A stretch of DNA of 64,000 bases from Gnetum montanum (GCA_015680685.1 MNCI01026283.1:142171-206170), one strand, 5' to 3'. Numbered from the stretch's first letter, positions 22,379-35,789 are shown. A program made the numbers and translations. The notes: generated by a model from the sequence alone, not told the origin.

Positions 22379-24019
22379 CTGCTGACCACTGTAGATGATT
22401 GTTGACTTTGGTCAAAATTGCAAATACAAAGAGTTTTTGAATGAAATTGGGATCAAATGAAAGCTCAAAAGGCCATGAATCAGTATGAAAATATGAGAAG
22501 AGGGTGTTGAAGCTCATAAATTTAGAAAATGGAGAAAAATGATTCAAGGGATGAATGAAATAAAAGGTTAAGGAGCACGAAGTAGAATACATAATGGAAT
22601 ATGTGAAAGATAGGATTGCAACAATGTCTAAGGTAAAGAACCCAACTAATCAAACTAAGAGCTATGCAAGTGGGTCCTCCCCATAGCAGGCTCATGCCCT
22701 TATTACCCTTGCATAATCTCAACTAAGGAGTCCATGGGGCCCATAGTTGATTAATCGTCATAAAAAGTTAAGGACCAACCAAAAACAATCTATCCAAGAA
22801 TTCAAACACATCAAACCAAGAGATAGAGCATAACATAGAACCCATCAATGAAGTGAGTTATGGCAGCATGCATGGATGATGGAGAAAGTGCAATAGAATT
22901 CTAAATTAAGGTCATAAGAAGTAACTTGTGGAATTTGTATTTAAAATGACTTGGGAAGATCCATCCTTAGTCTAGACCAAAACCATCCACTTTTAGTGAC
23001 TTTGCATCATCACTCTAAGATTGGTCCACCTACACAAGACATAAGAGTGCTTCTACAAAACAATCACCATTCCATAAAGAGAAGAAAAGAGAGAAGTAGG
23101 AAGTGAGAGAGGGCCTTAGTTAGAGGAGACCTTTAGGCATGGGTGCATGTCTTTGTAGTTCCATAACCAATGCTTATAGCCCATTTATTTTTCTAGGGGT
23201 TGTGCTTTGAATTCTCATCATTTTTTTTTTTCAAATGGGAACCACACCATGCAAAAACTTTATTTGACTTCCTATTAGTGGTTGAAATGAAATGGTAAGA
23301 AGTTTGTGAAAAACACTCAAGCACTCAAGCAAGTAGAAGAGTAAAAAGAGTATTGAGTCCCCTTGAAGTCACACCCTTTACAAACTTTTGAATCCTTCCT
23401 AATTCTGGAACTACCAAAGTCACTAATTGATTAAAAGTTTCTTTAATGGAAGGATCCTCAAATTCCTAGAACAAGGAAAATCATAGAGTTTATTAGATGG
23501 GCAGATGACATGGACTCACTGCCTATTCCATGAAAAATAAACCATGTCAACTTATCAAACATCATAATTCAAAAATAGAAACCAAACATCGACAATCACA
23601 ACATTAAGCACAAACCATCATTATTTAACAACAACAACAACACTATGTCCTATGGCAATAAAGCAATTTTATTAGCAGAAATGAGCAAATATCACACTTG
23701 AAAAAAATAAAATAAATTAAATAATACAAGAAAGTGTAAAATAATCAAGAAAGGTTCAAAGATATTAACAATCATAGAAAATTAGAAAATTTTGAAAATC
23801 AAAAATTATAAAATTATAAAATAAATAACTTGTAAAATCAAAAATATGGAAAACAAAAAAGAGAAAAACTAAGAAGCCATATGGATTGTTAGCATGGATG
23901 GATATCTCTCCCATGACTAAGTTGGAAGGAGGAGATCTAAAAAATGTAACATGGTTGTCCATCCATCGAGGTGATAGTTGCACTAGCTTGTCTTAGTTCC
24001 AGGAAAATTTTTACTTATT
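22379..24019 (-). other. Non-coding spacer of element A
   Basis: AT-rich, no sustained frame. Its start on the minus strand (about 23985-23880, with ATGGGAGAGATATCCATCC) resembles the gag tail/spacer border of F and B (atgggggatatccccc). This indicates where pol was removed in the latter. Confidence 0.55.
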
Positions 24020-26350
24020 AGATATTGGCCAACTACTTTTTATTTGGGTTTTCAGGCTTGTAGATCAACACGGTTGCTGAGGGAAAGGTTTTATTAATTA
24101 TATAAAGTCTATTCCACAATGTTTAAAATTTTTCCTTCTAGGGTACATGTGTGAGGTTCCAATAGAGGACCTTATCTCGTGGTTGAAGGTTTACCTTTTG
24201 TATTCTTAGGTCATGATGTTGCTTGTTGAATGCCTTGTGCACCTCGTTCAAAGATAGGGTCACTAATCGATTTTCATCTAGAACATTTAGGTTGATCAAT
24301 CTTTCTTCCTATGCTAGACTTAGGTCAGGATTCAGATCATAGGTTGTTGAGAGTGCACGAAGCTCAGATTGAATCGAGAGCGTTGGAAGTTTTTTGTACA
24401 CCAACTCATAGGGAGAGTAGCCAATAGGAAGTTTCCATGTTGAAGAATAAGCCAAGAGGACATTGTTACATTTTGTACTCCAATATTTCCAATATTTGCT
24501 AATGGTCCATGTTAGTATTTTTGTATCTCTTGGTTGGTTACCTCTACTTGATCATTGGCTTGGTGGTGGTAAGGTGTTGTTAATTTATGTTCAACCCCAA
24601 AGCATTGCATTAACTTTCTAAAAGTGGCACATGTGAAATAAGTTCCATTGTCAAAAATTAGTGAACGTGGCATCCCAAACCTATTTACAATATTTTTTTG
24701 TATATATCTAACAGTAGTGGATGATGTATATTTAGTAACGGTTGTTTCTTCTGCCCATTTTGTATAGTAGTCAACTACTATGATAATATATGCCTTTTTG
24801 TTAAACATGGGTGTCATGGGACCCATGAAGTCAATGCCCCATATGTCAAAACGTTCCAGTGATTTTATGCCATAATACAATGCCTTCTTGGACTATGAGA
24901 TGGCTCTTTTTCTAGTTGAGCTGCAGATTTGTTTCAACACATCTCTTCAGTACTTGCTCAAGGTAGTCCAGGGCTTGCTCAAATGTAGCACCATAGGTGG
25001 AAAAGTCATCCATGAAAACTTCCACACCATTACCAATCTACTGTTGGAAAATACTAAGGACCAAGCATTTAAATGTTGCAAGGGTATTGCACAAACTAAA
25101 TGGCATTTTATAATATGCAAAAGTCCCCTAAGAACTCATGAATGTTCACTTGGTCTAATCTTCTAATGAAATTTAGATTTTTTTATAGCCACTATAACCA
25201 TCCAAGAAGCTATAATAATAATGCCCGAATATGGTATCCAACACTTAATCTACAAATGATAATGGAAAATGATATTTTAAATGTTGTCATATTCAACAGC
25301 CTAAAGTTGATGCAAAATTGCCATTTGCCACCTTACTTTGGCACAAATACAAGTGGGCTAACCCACTCACTATCCACAATGGGATAGATGAACCTTGTCT
25401 TGAGGACTTGTTCAATTTCCTATTTGATGATCTGCTTCAATTTTGGATTTAGCCACCTCTATAGCCACCTTCTAGGCTTCATGGTTTGGTCAGTGTAAAT
25501 GTGATGCTGGCATATCCTTGGATTGATTTTTGTTAGCCTGGGATAGGACCAAGCAAAGGCTGTTAACCTTTTGTTAACCACCTTTAATAACTTTTCTTTT
25601 TGTTCAGAAGAAAGTTCGGCATTAATTATGATTGATTTACCATTATTTAAAAATGCACATTCCATGCCGACTGATACATTTTTTTAGCTATAGGGGCTCT
25701 TGCTTGAAGTTAATTAGGATTTCCAACTCTCCCTAATAGGTATCATCATCTTCATCAAAGAGTTGGGGATGACCTTGTTCAAGTTTATTAATGCTTTCAA
25801 CATAAGCACATGATAGGCTCTCAATTGGTTCCATGCATAATGTGCTGCTATCTGAGTCAACTATTAGCCACTATGTGCCCTCCTATTTTGTGGCTACTGT
25901 GTACAAAAACCTTTGAATATTGATTTCATGTGCACACTAATTACATGCTTTAATGTATGTACTTTTGATGGACCAAATCCTTTGCACACAATTCCACCCA
26001 TTATCACTATATGCGATGCATGGAATATGCTTCTTCTCTATCTTGTCAAATTCAATTTTTTGGATATTTCCAGAGAGAGGTCCCATATGCCCATACGTGC
26101 ATCAATAATGTTTAACCAAGCTCTTTGCATAATGATAGAGAAGTCACTTTTGTAGTTTTCAACCTTGATCACTAGAAAATTAGTAGGATAGGACCACCCA
26201 AAAACTGTGGTCACAATGTCCTCCACTAATCCCAGAGGAATTGTAATTGGCTAATCTACCAATTCTAGGTGAATGGTGCTCTTCTTGAGAAGTGGTAGGT
26301 TCCAGGCCTTGTACGTGTCATGGAAGATGAGATTAACTTTGGAACTAGAG
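24020..26350 (-). pseudogene. pol of element A: protease, reverse transcriptase, integrase remnants
   Basis: Minus strand in order. Protease region 26330-26038: PLGLVEDIVTT, then AWLNIIDARMGIWDLSLEI, the usual plant gypsy protease C-terminus. RT from about 25665 (FAWSYPRLTKINPRICQHHI) through VSPLVFVPK to the catalytic FMDDFSTYGA at about 25016-24987 and LNXXKSHLIVQEGIVLWHK at about 24870. Integrase core 24850-24512: first Asp in WGIDFMGP, second in FDNGTYF, Glu in HHQANDQVEVTNQEI, so D, D and E are all visible. A C-terminal tail ends KTFPSATVLIYKPE near 24040. RT thumb, RNase H and the integrase zinc finger are missing at a junction near 24858. Stops and frameshifts make it non-functional. 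Confidence 0.85.
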
Positions 26351-27206
26351 TGATGAATCATATTTTTCATTTTCTCCAATGTCAAGTACCTAATGTTAAA
26401 GCCTGAATGTTAGGTATCCGATGTAAGAGCCCAAATGTGATGTTAGATATCTAATGTCACAAGGTATATGCTAGCCTATAAATGTAGCACTTGGGCTCAC
26501 AATTTTCAGTAAGTTTTCATATCAGTTTTCAATTAGAGTAGCGAAGCTTTTGCAGTTTGTTTTTTCCAAAGTTAGAATATTTTCTGAGTGTCTATAACAG
26601 GAGTCTGAGTGTGTACAAATCTTTGTTTAAACACTAATGTACTTGAGCATAGTATTGTGACAAGAATAAAAATGAACTCTTTTGACAATCCTTACAACAC
26701 TAAGAACAGATTAATGTTTTCTTTAATGTACTTTACTTTAATGCCTTTCAATTAAGTAATTAATTTCTAGTTTTTAATGAACATAAGCATGACCATTTCG
26801 AGCATACATATAGTGCTTGGTAACCCAACAATGCTTAACATTTGGTAGCCTAGTAGTGCTATATGTGTTTAGGATATGTATAGGAAAGTGGAAAAGGTAT
26901 TTATGTTAGGCTAGCTAGGTAGTAGATGAATTAGATCTTCAATTAATTTACCTCTCATTTTTGTTGTAGGTGATTAAACTGATAAAACCTAAAATGATAA
27001 AAATCATATACCTCAATTACACTTTAATCATATCTTTGAGCTTCACAAGTGTAGTTGGGAAGACAATGAATGTTCTCAACATCCATTTCACTTCCTAGAG
27101 GAACTCGTGCACTTCAGAATTATAGGTTCACATAATTTGACTAGACCACACATAAACACCTTAGTGACTTGTATGGTTGGATGTAGGGATACCTGACCAC
27201 TCATCA
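26351..27206 (+). repeat. 5' LTR of element D (856 bp)
   Basis: TGATGAATCATAT at the start and CCACTCATCA at the end. U3 repeats here are of a third type (GTTAGGTATCCGATGT, AATGTCAAGTACCTAATG). TATAAAT box at 26477. Confidence 0.9.
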
Positions 27207-27207
27207 T

Positions 27208-27225
27208 TAGTGTTGTTGTTGAGGA
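27208..27225 (+). other. Decayed primer binding site of element D
   Basis: TAGTGTTGTTGTTGAGGA compared with TGGCGCCGTTGCCGGGGA. All six differences are G-to-A or C-to-T. Confidence 0.75.
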
Positions 27226-27367
27226 TCTTTTGGTTGTTTCATGCACTATCTAGGATTTAGTGGAAATCATTCAAAATGATTGGAACAAACCTTAGAGTCA
27301 TATCATATTTTACAATTACTACAACAAAAATTTAAAAGCACACTATGTTTTTATTATCTAATTGAAA

Positions 27368-28541
27368 ATGTCTTCTTCTCATAGGAGTGCTTATCTGCCC
27401 AAGTCTAATGGAGCTCATCAGTCGGTGCCTCAACAATATCAAATAGTATATCCTCATCCTAATGAGTATATACCCAATTTCACCTTCATCCTACATCAAG
27501 ATGAACAGCTACGATGATGTGACATGGATGGTAACATAGTGTTGCCACCCGATTGATCCATTCCTACAATGCTCCACCATATGCTTATATGATGGGGTCT
27601 CTAGGAACGTCATGCTAAGTATGTTGTGCAAGATACTAATGCCAAGGTTTATCATCACACTAAGGCACAACATCTATGAGATTGACAACTAAAAACACCA
27701 TGAATTTGTAAAGGGAAAATGATTTAATGATTCTCCATTCTTGTTGTACCAACAAGATGGTGGAGAACCCTTCTCTAGGGGTTTTCCATTCAATGAAATT
27801 CCTCTCTTTGACTTCAGTGAAGGAGGTCAAAACCAAGACTTGCAATCCATGATTCACAATCCTAGTTCTAGTAAGAATGGATCCAATGACAAAGAAAGAT
27901 CCAAAGGGGCAAGTCAAGATAAGGATGTAGCCAAAAAACAAGATCATGATCATGGTCGAGATCACTGAATAGGTGTTAGTAGGCATCATGATGGTGCTAG
28001 TCTTTCTTCCTCTTCACGTTTGTTGTCATCTTCTTCTTTTGGCTCTAACCACAATTACAGGAGGTGAGACCATGATGGAGGTCACTAAAATGACCAATGG
28101 GATCGAAATGATTGAAGGGACCATCGAGAAAGGCAAGATCAAGAGAGCAGACATTCAAGAAAGGCACATTTCCATGAATGAAGGGGTAGTAGAGGGCATC
28201 ATAGGTACCATGTGCATGGCCTCGATGAGCCTTTGCTTATACCTAAACTATGCTCAATATTGCAGAGGTAGTACAAATTCCAATAAGGCATGTGAAAGAT
28301 AGTCAGATCAAAAGGCTAGACATGAACAATATTCCTTAGTTTAAAGGGGGATATAACTTAGATCTGTAGAACCATCTCCAGGCTTTTCAATATGCATGTG
28401 CCTTGTAGAACATAGAGAATGAGTGGCAAAAACTTAAATTATTACCAAGGATTCTCATCAAAGAAGTAGAAAACTAGTACCAATCCTTAGAGCTGGAATC
28501 TATCGAATGGTGGAGTATCATGCTTGAATTGTTTAATGATA
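27368..28541 (+). pseudogene. gag of element D, N-terminal half
   Basis: Starts MSSSHRSAYLPKSNG at 27368 and runs FTFILHQDEQLR to a TGA. Later frames give a Ser/Asp/His-rich stretch and a decayed GYNLDL...FQYACAL gag core around 28340-28540. The element E insertion at the duplication tgata splits it. The N-terminus matches the gag of A (MSSSSHRCEDVKLL) better than that of F and B. Confidence 0.75.
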
Positions 28542-29880
28542 TGAAACACCACAAAAATTTCTGGTCTTAGCATCTCAACTGCAAATTTGGCTAGGTGTCA
28601 AAATGGTGGCACTTTGCCCAAATTTTTCTAAGTGTTGAGCGTAGTTAGCTCAACTTACCAGATTTGCAAAATTTTTCAAAGTGTCAGAATGATGACACTT
28701 TCTACAAATTTGTCTAAGTGTTGGGACTACACTCTCCACTGTAGTAGAGCATAGTTTGCTTCAACACCCAACTTTCTACAATTTTGGCAAAGTGTTCAAA
28801 CAAGATCACAAGTTGCAAAATTTTTCTAAGTGTTGAGACTATGCTCTCCACTACCGAGGCTATACTCTAAATCGTAGTTAGTGTAGTTAACATGCCAGTT
28901 TTGAAAAAAAACTTTTCAATGTTGGAACGATGACACAAGCTACAAATTTTTCTAAGTGTTGAGATTATGCTCTCTACTGTTGGGACTATGCTCTAGAGTG
29001 TAGTTAGCATAGTCAACATGAAAACACCAATTTTGGCATATTTTTTCTAACTATTGGAACTATGCTCTAGAGCATAGTTAGGGTCAAGTGTAGTTGGGAT
29101 TGAGCATAGTCCCAATTACCCCTCTACCACATGGTAGTCGATCCACATTGTTCGGCAACCCTAACCCTATAAATATCCATGCCTTGGGAATTTTTAAGGG
29201 AGAGAGCAAATTTTAGACAATTGACATTTTTCAAGTTTGGCATTTGGCAGTTGGATGAATGAGACCCAAAGAGGCAAAGTTGCAGGCCATGGCCCATCAT
29301 AGCCCCCTGTAGCCTAGCCGAACACCACAACCCATAGTACACCATGGTGGCCAACCCCACAAGCATGAACACCATAGTGAGCACTAGACTTCATGGCTTG
29401 ACACCACTAAGACTATGACTACACTCTCCACTGCACCTGTTGTACACCTCATACCTTCTAAACCCCTTTTGAATTTAACTATGCTCAATCCCATTTAGAG
29501 TAGTTTTCTGTTTCTCTCTCTTCCTCTGTTGTGTTTTCTTTGCATTTTTTTCACATTTTGTTCATATTTTGGCCTACAACTACACTCAGGCAGTGGTCCA
29601 TGCATGTTGACACTCCTATTTTCTACCAACAAACATGACTACTCTTGGAACTATTCACACCATTAACATTGACTATGCTCAGCACTATTCACATGGTTAA
29701 AACAATTGACACCACTTGACACTTAACACCATTTGCACTCCATAAGTCCTTATTCAATCAACAAGACCATTCAGGGTACCTCATCTCCACCTCTAGTAAG
29801 GCCCTTGCGTGGACACAGGGTTAGGTTGTCCACCCATGAACCCCTCAGTGTTCCAATTGCCAACATTTTCGATCACTATA
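28542..29880 (+). repeat. 5' LTR of element E (1339 bp)
   Basis: Its first 500 bp are degenerate repeats of 'caaatttttctaagtgttg' plus 'gactatgctctccactgc' (28575-29060). A TATA box CCCTATAAATATCC lies near 29166. Aligns along its length with 35790-37137. Confidence 0.9.
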
Positions 29881-29881
29881 G

Positions 29882-29899
29882 TTTTTAGCACTAGAAGGA
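29882..29899 (+). other. Primer binding site candidate of element E
   Basis: TTTTAGCACTAGAAGGAG follows the LTR by one base. The form recalls TTGGCGCTAGAAGGAGG-type sites with G-to-A changes. The assignment of the primer tRNA is open. Confidence 0.5.
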
Positions 29900-30378
29900 G
29901 GACCTTCTCATTTCCTTCTTTGTACTCTAGTGTGATTTTCCTTGCATGCTCTGTGCATCCCTATTAGTGTAGATTGATCCCCATTGTCAATCTCCCTAAG
30001 ACCTTGCATAGCAACCCAAATCGCGTCATTCCCCACTCTTTTCTAAGTATTTGCTCTCTAAGCATAGAGAGCGTAGTAAGTGGAGAGTGTAGTTGGTATG
30101 GAGCGTAGTCTCCATACTTACCATTTTTTTCTATAGTTTTACACTTAGCCATTTTTTGGCATTTTCATGCTTAACATTTTTCTACATTTTTAGACTTAGC
30201 ATTTTTTCTGCATTTTCATACTTAGCCAAATTTTCATAGTTTTACACTTAGTTAAGTTTTTTCATTTTTATACTTAGTCATTTTTTGCTACTAATAGACT
30301 TAAATGTTTTTCTACATTTTTCAGAGTTAGTTTTTTTTTTTTTTGCAAACAACAACTCTCCTACCTTGATCTGTGAAT

Positions 30379-31690
30379 ATGAATCCAGGTCAACCTTCTA
30401 TGTCAATGTCTAACCCACTTGACACCTTCCCAATCCACCCAAATTATGCTACGCTGAGCCATGAATAATATAACTTTGTTTGTACCAAAACCCAAGCAGG
30501 ATTACCTATGGATAGCCTTGACATAGAGGCAAAATAGGACTTCAAACAAGTCCACTAGAACAGACAAGAGTACAAGCCTTCCTCATTCGACATAATTTCA
30601 CTCTCAGAGTCCTATCACCAATTTTTGTTCCAACTCATTCATGCAAACAAGCATGACATGGGAACCAATCATGAGGAAGCCTCACAAGAGGAGGAACATG
30701 AGCTCAAGGCCTACTCCAAATGCGAGAGCCCCTTTTACACAGTCTTCCAACAATTACTCCACATGTGTCTACCCAATCCTACGCTCACGTAGGGCCACCT
30801 TCAAACCACAAATGATTTAGGCATCCTACGTTCCACCTATTTCATCAATGCCCTCAGCGTCAACCCAACCCACATGCATGTGGCCCACCTCAATCACCAC
30901 ATCCATCCCTCAACTAACACATCAACTAAACCTATCTTCTACAACATTAAATTGACATACTTTACAACCAAAAATCCAACCCTTCGCTATGCAACCAACA
31001 TAAGCCTAATTAATGCAACTGGCTAGCACATCCCTAATCTTGGATCAAGCATTCCAATTATTCCAAAGTTTGATGGAGGAGATCAACTACCTCAAAGTTG
31101 CCTCCTCCGAAACAATCAAGGTGGTGGACTTCTATTAGGATAATCCCATAAGTCCATTAGTTCGACCATTAACTCTCCCAACTGGAGTTTTGCTACCTCA
31201 ACTCACCAAGTACAATGGTGAGGGGAACCCCAATGCACACTTGGTCACATTCAAGTTTGAGTGCCTGCTACTACAAACCTAGCCACATGTAATCATGTAT
31301 GTCTTCCCCATGTTCCTAACTGGTACCACTCACTACCCAAGGGCTTAATCTCCTCCCTGGAGGACCTCCTAAGCTAGTTTGTGACATGCTTCAAGTACAA
31401 CCTAAAACCTAAAGAAATCCTTGACAAGCTCATGTAGGTCAAGCAAGGATCCCTAGATCCCATGCCAAAATTCCTCCAACACTAGAGTGCCTCATTATAA
31501 GAAATACGAGAGTCCATAGCAAAGATGCACCTCTTGGCCATCTTAAATGGTGTAGTTAAAAACTTCATCAAGTCAAAATTGAACTACCTAGTCCTAAAAT
31601 CTCTTAGCCAAGCCTTTTCCCAAACGAAGGGCATAGAGGAGGCAGGACAAGTAAGCAATGACCTGGCCTACGTGGCCTTCAAAAACTAAC
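30379..31690 (+). pseudogene. gag of element E, broken
   Basis: Starts MNPGQPSMSMSNPLDTFP at 30379. The capsid-like core includes LTKYNGEGNPNAHLVTFKFE (31200-31265), the usual 'P..YDG..DP..HL..F' pattern of Tat/Athila gags. It is followed by GTTHYPRA, VTCFKYNLKPKEIL and KMHLLAILNGVVKNFIKSKL (to about 31620). Several stops, mostly CAG-to-TAG. Confidence 0.75.
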
Positions 31691-32899
31691 ACATGCACAA
31701 CAAAATGCAATAGTGGCCATAGTCACCACAAATATAAAAGTAACCAACTAGGGCCCAACAGCTAAGCAGCCCAAGGCCACAGCTCCCAAAGCCACCAAAT
31801 CTAGTGCCAACCTACCTACATTAGTAGAGGCCATGACACAAGCCACTACAATGCCTCGCTCTAAGCACAAGGATCACTTGAGGTATACCCTGCTACCAAT
31901 GAAACCCTCCAAGCTACTAGAGCAACTTCTGAAAACTAGATGAATCCAATACAAACATGTATCAAAGATTTCCCACCAAAAACATGATAGGTACCATGAG
32001 CTACTAAGGAATCTCATCTTAGTACTACCAAACAAGTCCCTAGTCCTAAGGGACTTTTGACTAGACTAATTCTGTCACTCCCACTAGATATTTGGTTACC
32101 ATATAGATAATTGTTGAGCTTTGCAAGATGACCTACAAAGAATTATAGAAAGGAGCCAACTACTGCTTGATGTATTAAGCCAATCCAATGCAGATGATGT
32201 CCCCTATGTCATAAAATCCATCAGCATAGGAGGCAAGTCCAAACCTACAAAACAACCTTTTATGATCTGAGTGCCTCCTTGCAAGGCAAGGATCCCCTCG
32301 GCCTCCACAAGCAAGAGGCCCCCCTTCATGGTTAGAGTGCCACCTTAGGCACCCACAACATCCTTTGTGGTTAGGATCCCACAACAACTATCCACTAAGA
32401 TGTTAAATTAGCATGAAATAGCAACAAAAACCACTAAGAAGTCCTTCATCATCAAGCTGTCATAACAAGCTTTCCCCACAACAACTCCCAAATAGTCATT
32501 TGTCATTAGGGTGTCACAACGCATTGGCCCCTCACCTACCCCAAGCCTAGTAGTTTGTAATGTATTAGTCTCTTCTCCTTCGAGGTCCAACCCCATTGGA
32601 AACCCAAGTAGGCCTACCAAATGGCAACACAAGAGGTCAAACGAGCACCTTGCAACCCCCATGGTCGAAACAAAGGCCACAACTAGCAAGAAACAATCAA
32701 GCATTATGGCTGCCAAATAAGCCAAACAAGCCAAGTGCAAGTCCCCTCTGCAAGATATCCATCTCTCGAGCTGCATGGAGGAGGTCAAGGCCAACACAAT
32801 GGTCAATGACAAGGACTTCGCAGCTACACTAACCTAGGTGAAACAAATTCTCAAGCAAGAAAACACAACATTGATCTTCTATGAAATAGTCATGACATC

Positions 32900-33490
32900 A
32901 TCTGCCCATCGCTAAGCATTAGCCTAGATGTTGGCCTTCATTCTTATCGTGGAGGACATCCCTATAGATGAGGCATCCATCCGTGCAGCAATGTTGCCCC
33001 CTGCACCATAGGAATCGAGTTCAACATTCCTAGCCTTTCATGATGATCTAATCAAGGTCAACCCCGAATGAGCGAAGATCACTATAGCTCCACTATCCAT
33101 TAGCATATGTGTTGGATAGTGAATAATTCGAAAGGTTCACATTGATGACAATGTGGCAACAAATGTAGTTATGTACTTCATCATTAACAAGGTGGACCTA
33201 GCAGGTAAGATCAAGATAACCAAAATAATGTGTCTAAAATTCTTCAATAGATCACGCATCACCGTCAAGTGCATAATAAACATCACCTTTCTTGCATGGG
33301 AGTAGTTCCCTAACTCTACAAATTTTACTATTATAGAGAAGATACCAAGCTTCAACCTAATCCTAGGTAGGCCCTCGCTAGCTTAGGTACAGGTTGTCTC
33401 CTCTCTAATCCACCAAGAAATCCACATTCCATACAAAAGTGGTTAAGTTATCATCTATGGTGATAACATCTCTCTTCCGGCTATCTACCA
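32900..33490 (+). pseudogene. Protease region of element E, broken
   Basis: Reads ...KIMCLKFFNRSRITVKCI... and then FNLILGRPSLA, VQVVSSLIHQEIHIPYKSG and VIIYGD (33350-33465). This is the retropepsin C-terminal 'LLGRPWLH...SSLHQ..K' signature of plant Tat-like elements. Stops interrupt it. No RT follows; the next 1.5 kb is spacer. Confidence 0.65.
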
Positions 33491-33904
33491 TGTAAACATG
33501 GAAAAAGTGTTGGAGGTGGAGTTTCTTGGTGGTACACCTGCAACAAGCAACACAATGCCTAAGGCTAACACACCCAAACAAGTGTTTGAAGCCAACAACC
33601 TCCCAAAGGATCCTAAGCCTTGTGTGCCCCCTAATCCATGCCTGGTTAGAAAGCAACTACATGACCAAGACTTTCCCTTAGCCAAAAACGTGTTAGGTGC
33701 CTACTTACCCCTTGCCTATACGTGCCATGCATTTTTTGTTTTTTCTTGCATTGCCTTTATTCATGCATTCACATTTCACATACTTGCATAGTTTACGCTT
33801 TATTTACACATCCATCCACTTAGCCTACACATTGCATTTGAAAAACATCAAAAACACATAAAAATAAAAAAATCATAAAACTACAAAAACACGTGGCCTG
33901 AAAA

Positions 33905-34230
33905 GATCTTAAACTAGCAAACCACCCCCCCCCCCCCCCCCACACACCCCACCCCAGAACANACTAGCATTACGACCTATCATGGCCTTAAACTAGCAAC
34001 ATATCCCACAACCTTCCATGGCCTTAAACTGACAACATACTACTTGAAATGGCCCTAAAACTATCAACCCCTTTGCAATGACCTAAAAAGGCCTTAAACT
34101 AGCATGTCGCCCCCTATGGCCTTAAATTGGCATCTCTAGCCCACCATGGCCCTAAAACTCGCAACACACTACCCAAAATGGCCTTAAACTATCATTGCAA
34201 TCCATAATGGCCTAAAACTATCATTTTCAC
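33905..34230 (+). repeat. Degenerate tandem repeat around 'atggccttaaactagcaac'
   Basis: The motif recurs about ten times at irregular spacing of about 25-45 bp, with variants such as atggccctaaaactatca. A C17 tract (33925-33941) and an N at 33962 sit at the left edge. Confidence 0.8.
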
Positions 34231-34369
34231 ATTGCTTTCCTCTCACTTGTGCACATTAACCTTGTTACACAATTGTCGCTTGATGTTCTTTTTCTAGTTG
34301 ATTTTTACAGGAACTTGCAAGCACACATCATGGCTATGCATGTAGCACTATACCTCACCAAAGCAAGGT

Positions 34370-34665
34370 AAGCACACAACTTGTCTACCATGATGCTAAA
34401 ATTGGCACAACTATCTACCATGACACTAAAACCAGCATAGCACTTATTTGACATGATGCTAAAATAGGCACAATTCATCCTTGGTTCATGACGTTAAACT
34501 GGCACAACAACTTGTCTACTATGATGTTAAACTAGCACCCACATCCACCATTCACTATGATGTTAAACTGGCACCTTGCAGTCTGCTATAACTCTAAACT
34601 AGCATCCCATAGTCTACCAAGACCTTAAACTAGGTTCATGATCTACCAAGACTTTAAACTAGCAT
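34370..34665 (+). repeat. Degenerate tandem repeat around 'ctaccatgatgctaaaattggcac'
   Basis: About nine irregular copies (for example ctatgatgttaaactggcac, accaagaccttaaactag). Related to the preceding array through the shared 'taaact(a/g)gca' core. Confidence 0.8.
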
Positions 34666-35775
34666 GTTGCTAATCTTTTGGAGCACTTGCCATCGGTGCA
34701 ACCTTTGGGGCACTTGCAGCATCATTGCACTAGCACTTCCACTAGCTTCCTGTGCACTTGCAACTAGTTCATCTTTCCACACATCTACAACCTCTTCACA
34801 TCTAGCATTTCACTTGCATTTCACATTTTGTGGTTTTCTTGTCTTCTTGGAATTGTGTTTGCAAGATGAAGCCCCAAAGGCAATCATGCAAAGGCACTTA
34901 TCATTGCAATAAAAATTCATCACATTGCTCTAATGTGCATGATTGGGCTAGCAAAGCCACTCAAAAGTGTACATCCCCCTCATCTCATTTTATCCTACAC
35001 ACATTTACTCCTACATTTCCATAACCTCTTACATTTCCTACATTCCCTTGCATGCAAACCCTCTGATGCATACACACTATAAATGCACATGGCATACTCC
35101 CTTCACATCACACTATAGAATCCATGGTGAACGTAACACAACTCATCCCATAGGGAGCTTCTATGGGCTAGTCAAAGCTCAATCAGATGTAATGCAACTC
35201 ATCCCAGGGAGGAAACACCTATCTCACAAATGCAACATAGTTTCATTAAAGCAAGGCCTATTAGGTGGCATGCAACCCACCTGATGGAAAGCATCTTGCA
35301 GCTTGCATCTCACAATATGCAAAACCCAAAGCAGGCTCACCTTGTAGATCAAAAAAGCAAAAAACTCAAAAAAAATAAAAAAAGAGAGTCTGGAGAAGCG
35401 CATCCTCAAGAAAATTGACAATGCTGCAATTTCGCAACTAGCCTAGCCTTGGATCAACTTTGACTCTCTCATGAGCACTTCAATGAGAGGTTAATGTTTC
35501 AAGGGGCAAGCCACTTCATTCCATGATCACTGTCAACCATGCTGACTTCACCTCTTGCATCATGATACACTGTTTACATTTCATCTCTCCTAGTTGCATT
35601 TCATCTCCCTAACATTACCTACATCCTTTGCCCCAGCATACCCCTATCCATAGAACTCTTGAAAATGGTGGAACAACACTTAATCTAGTACTAATGAGCG
35701 ATGTTGATGCCATGTCTACTTTGGTGTTTTGTGATTCTATGTCAATGTCTCTTGGGCAACTCCTTTAGACATCAA
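34666..35775 (+). other. 3' spacer of element E
   Basis: Short open stretches only. Gene content not recognised. It includes a duplicated 'caactcatccca' (about 35135 and 35190). Leads into the PPT at about 35777-35789. Confidence 0.5.
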
Positions 35776-35789
35776 CAAAGAGGGGCCAA

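Noticed and set aside
33498-33791. 97-codon open frame
   Set aside because: It begins in the spacer after the E protease; no domain, and codons do not resemble a gene. Kept as part of element E.
33905-34665. CRISPR-like array
   Set aside because: Units are degenerate, irregularly spaced and without unique spacers of constant length; plant retroelement context.
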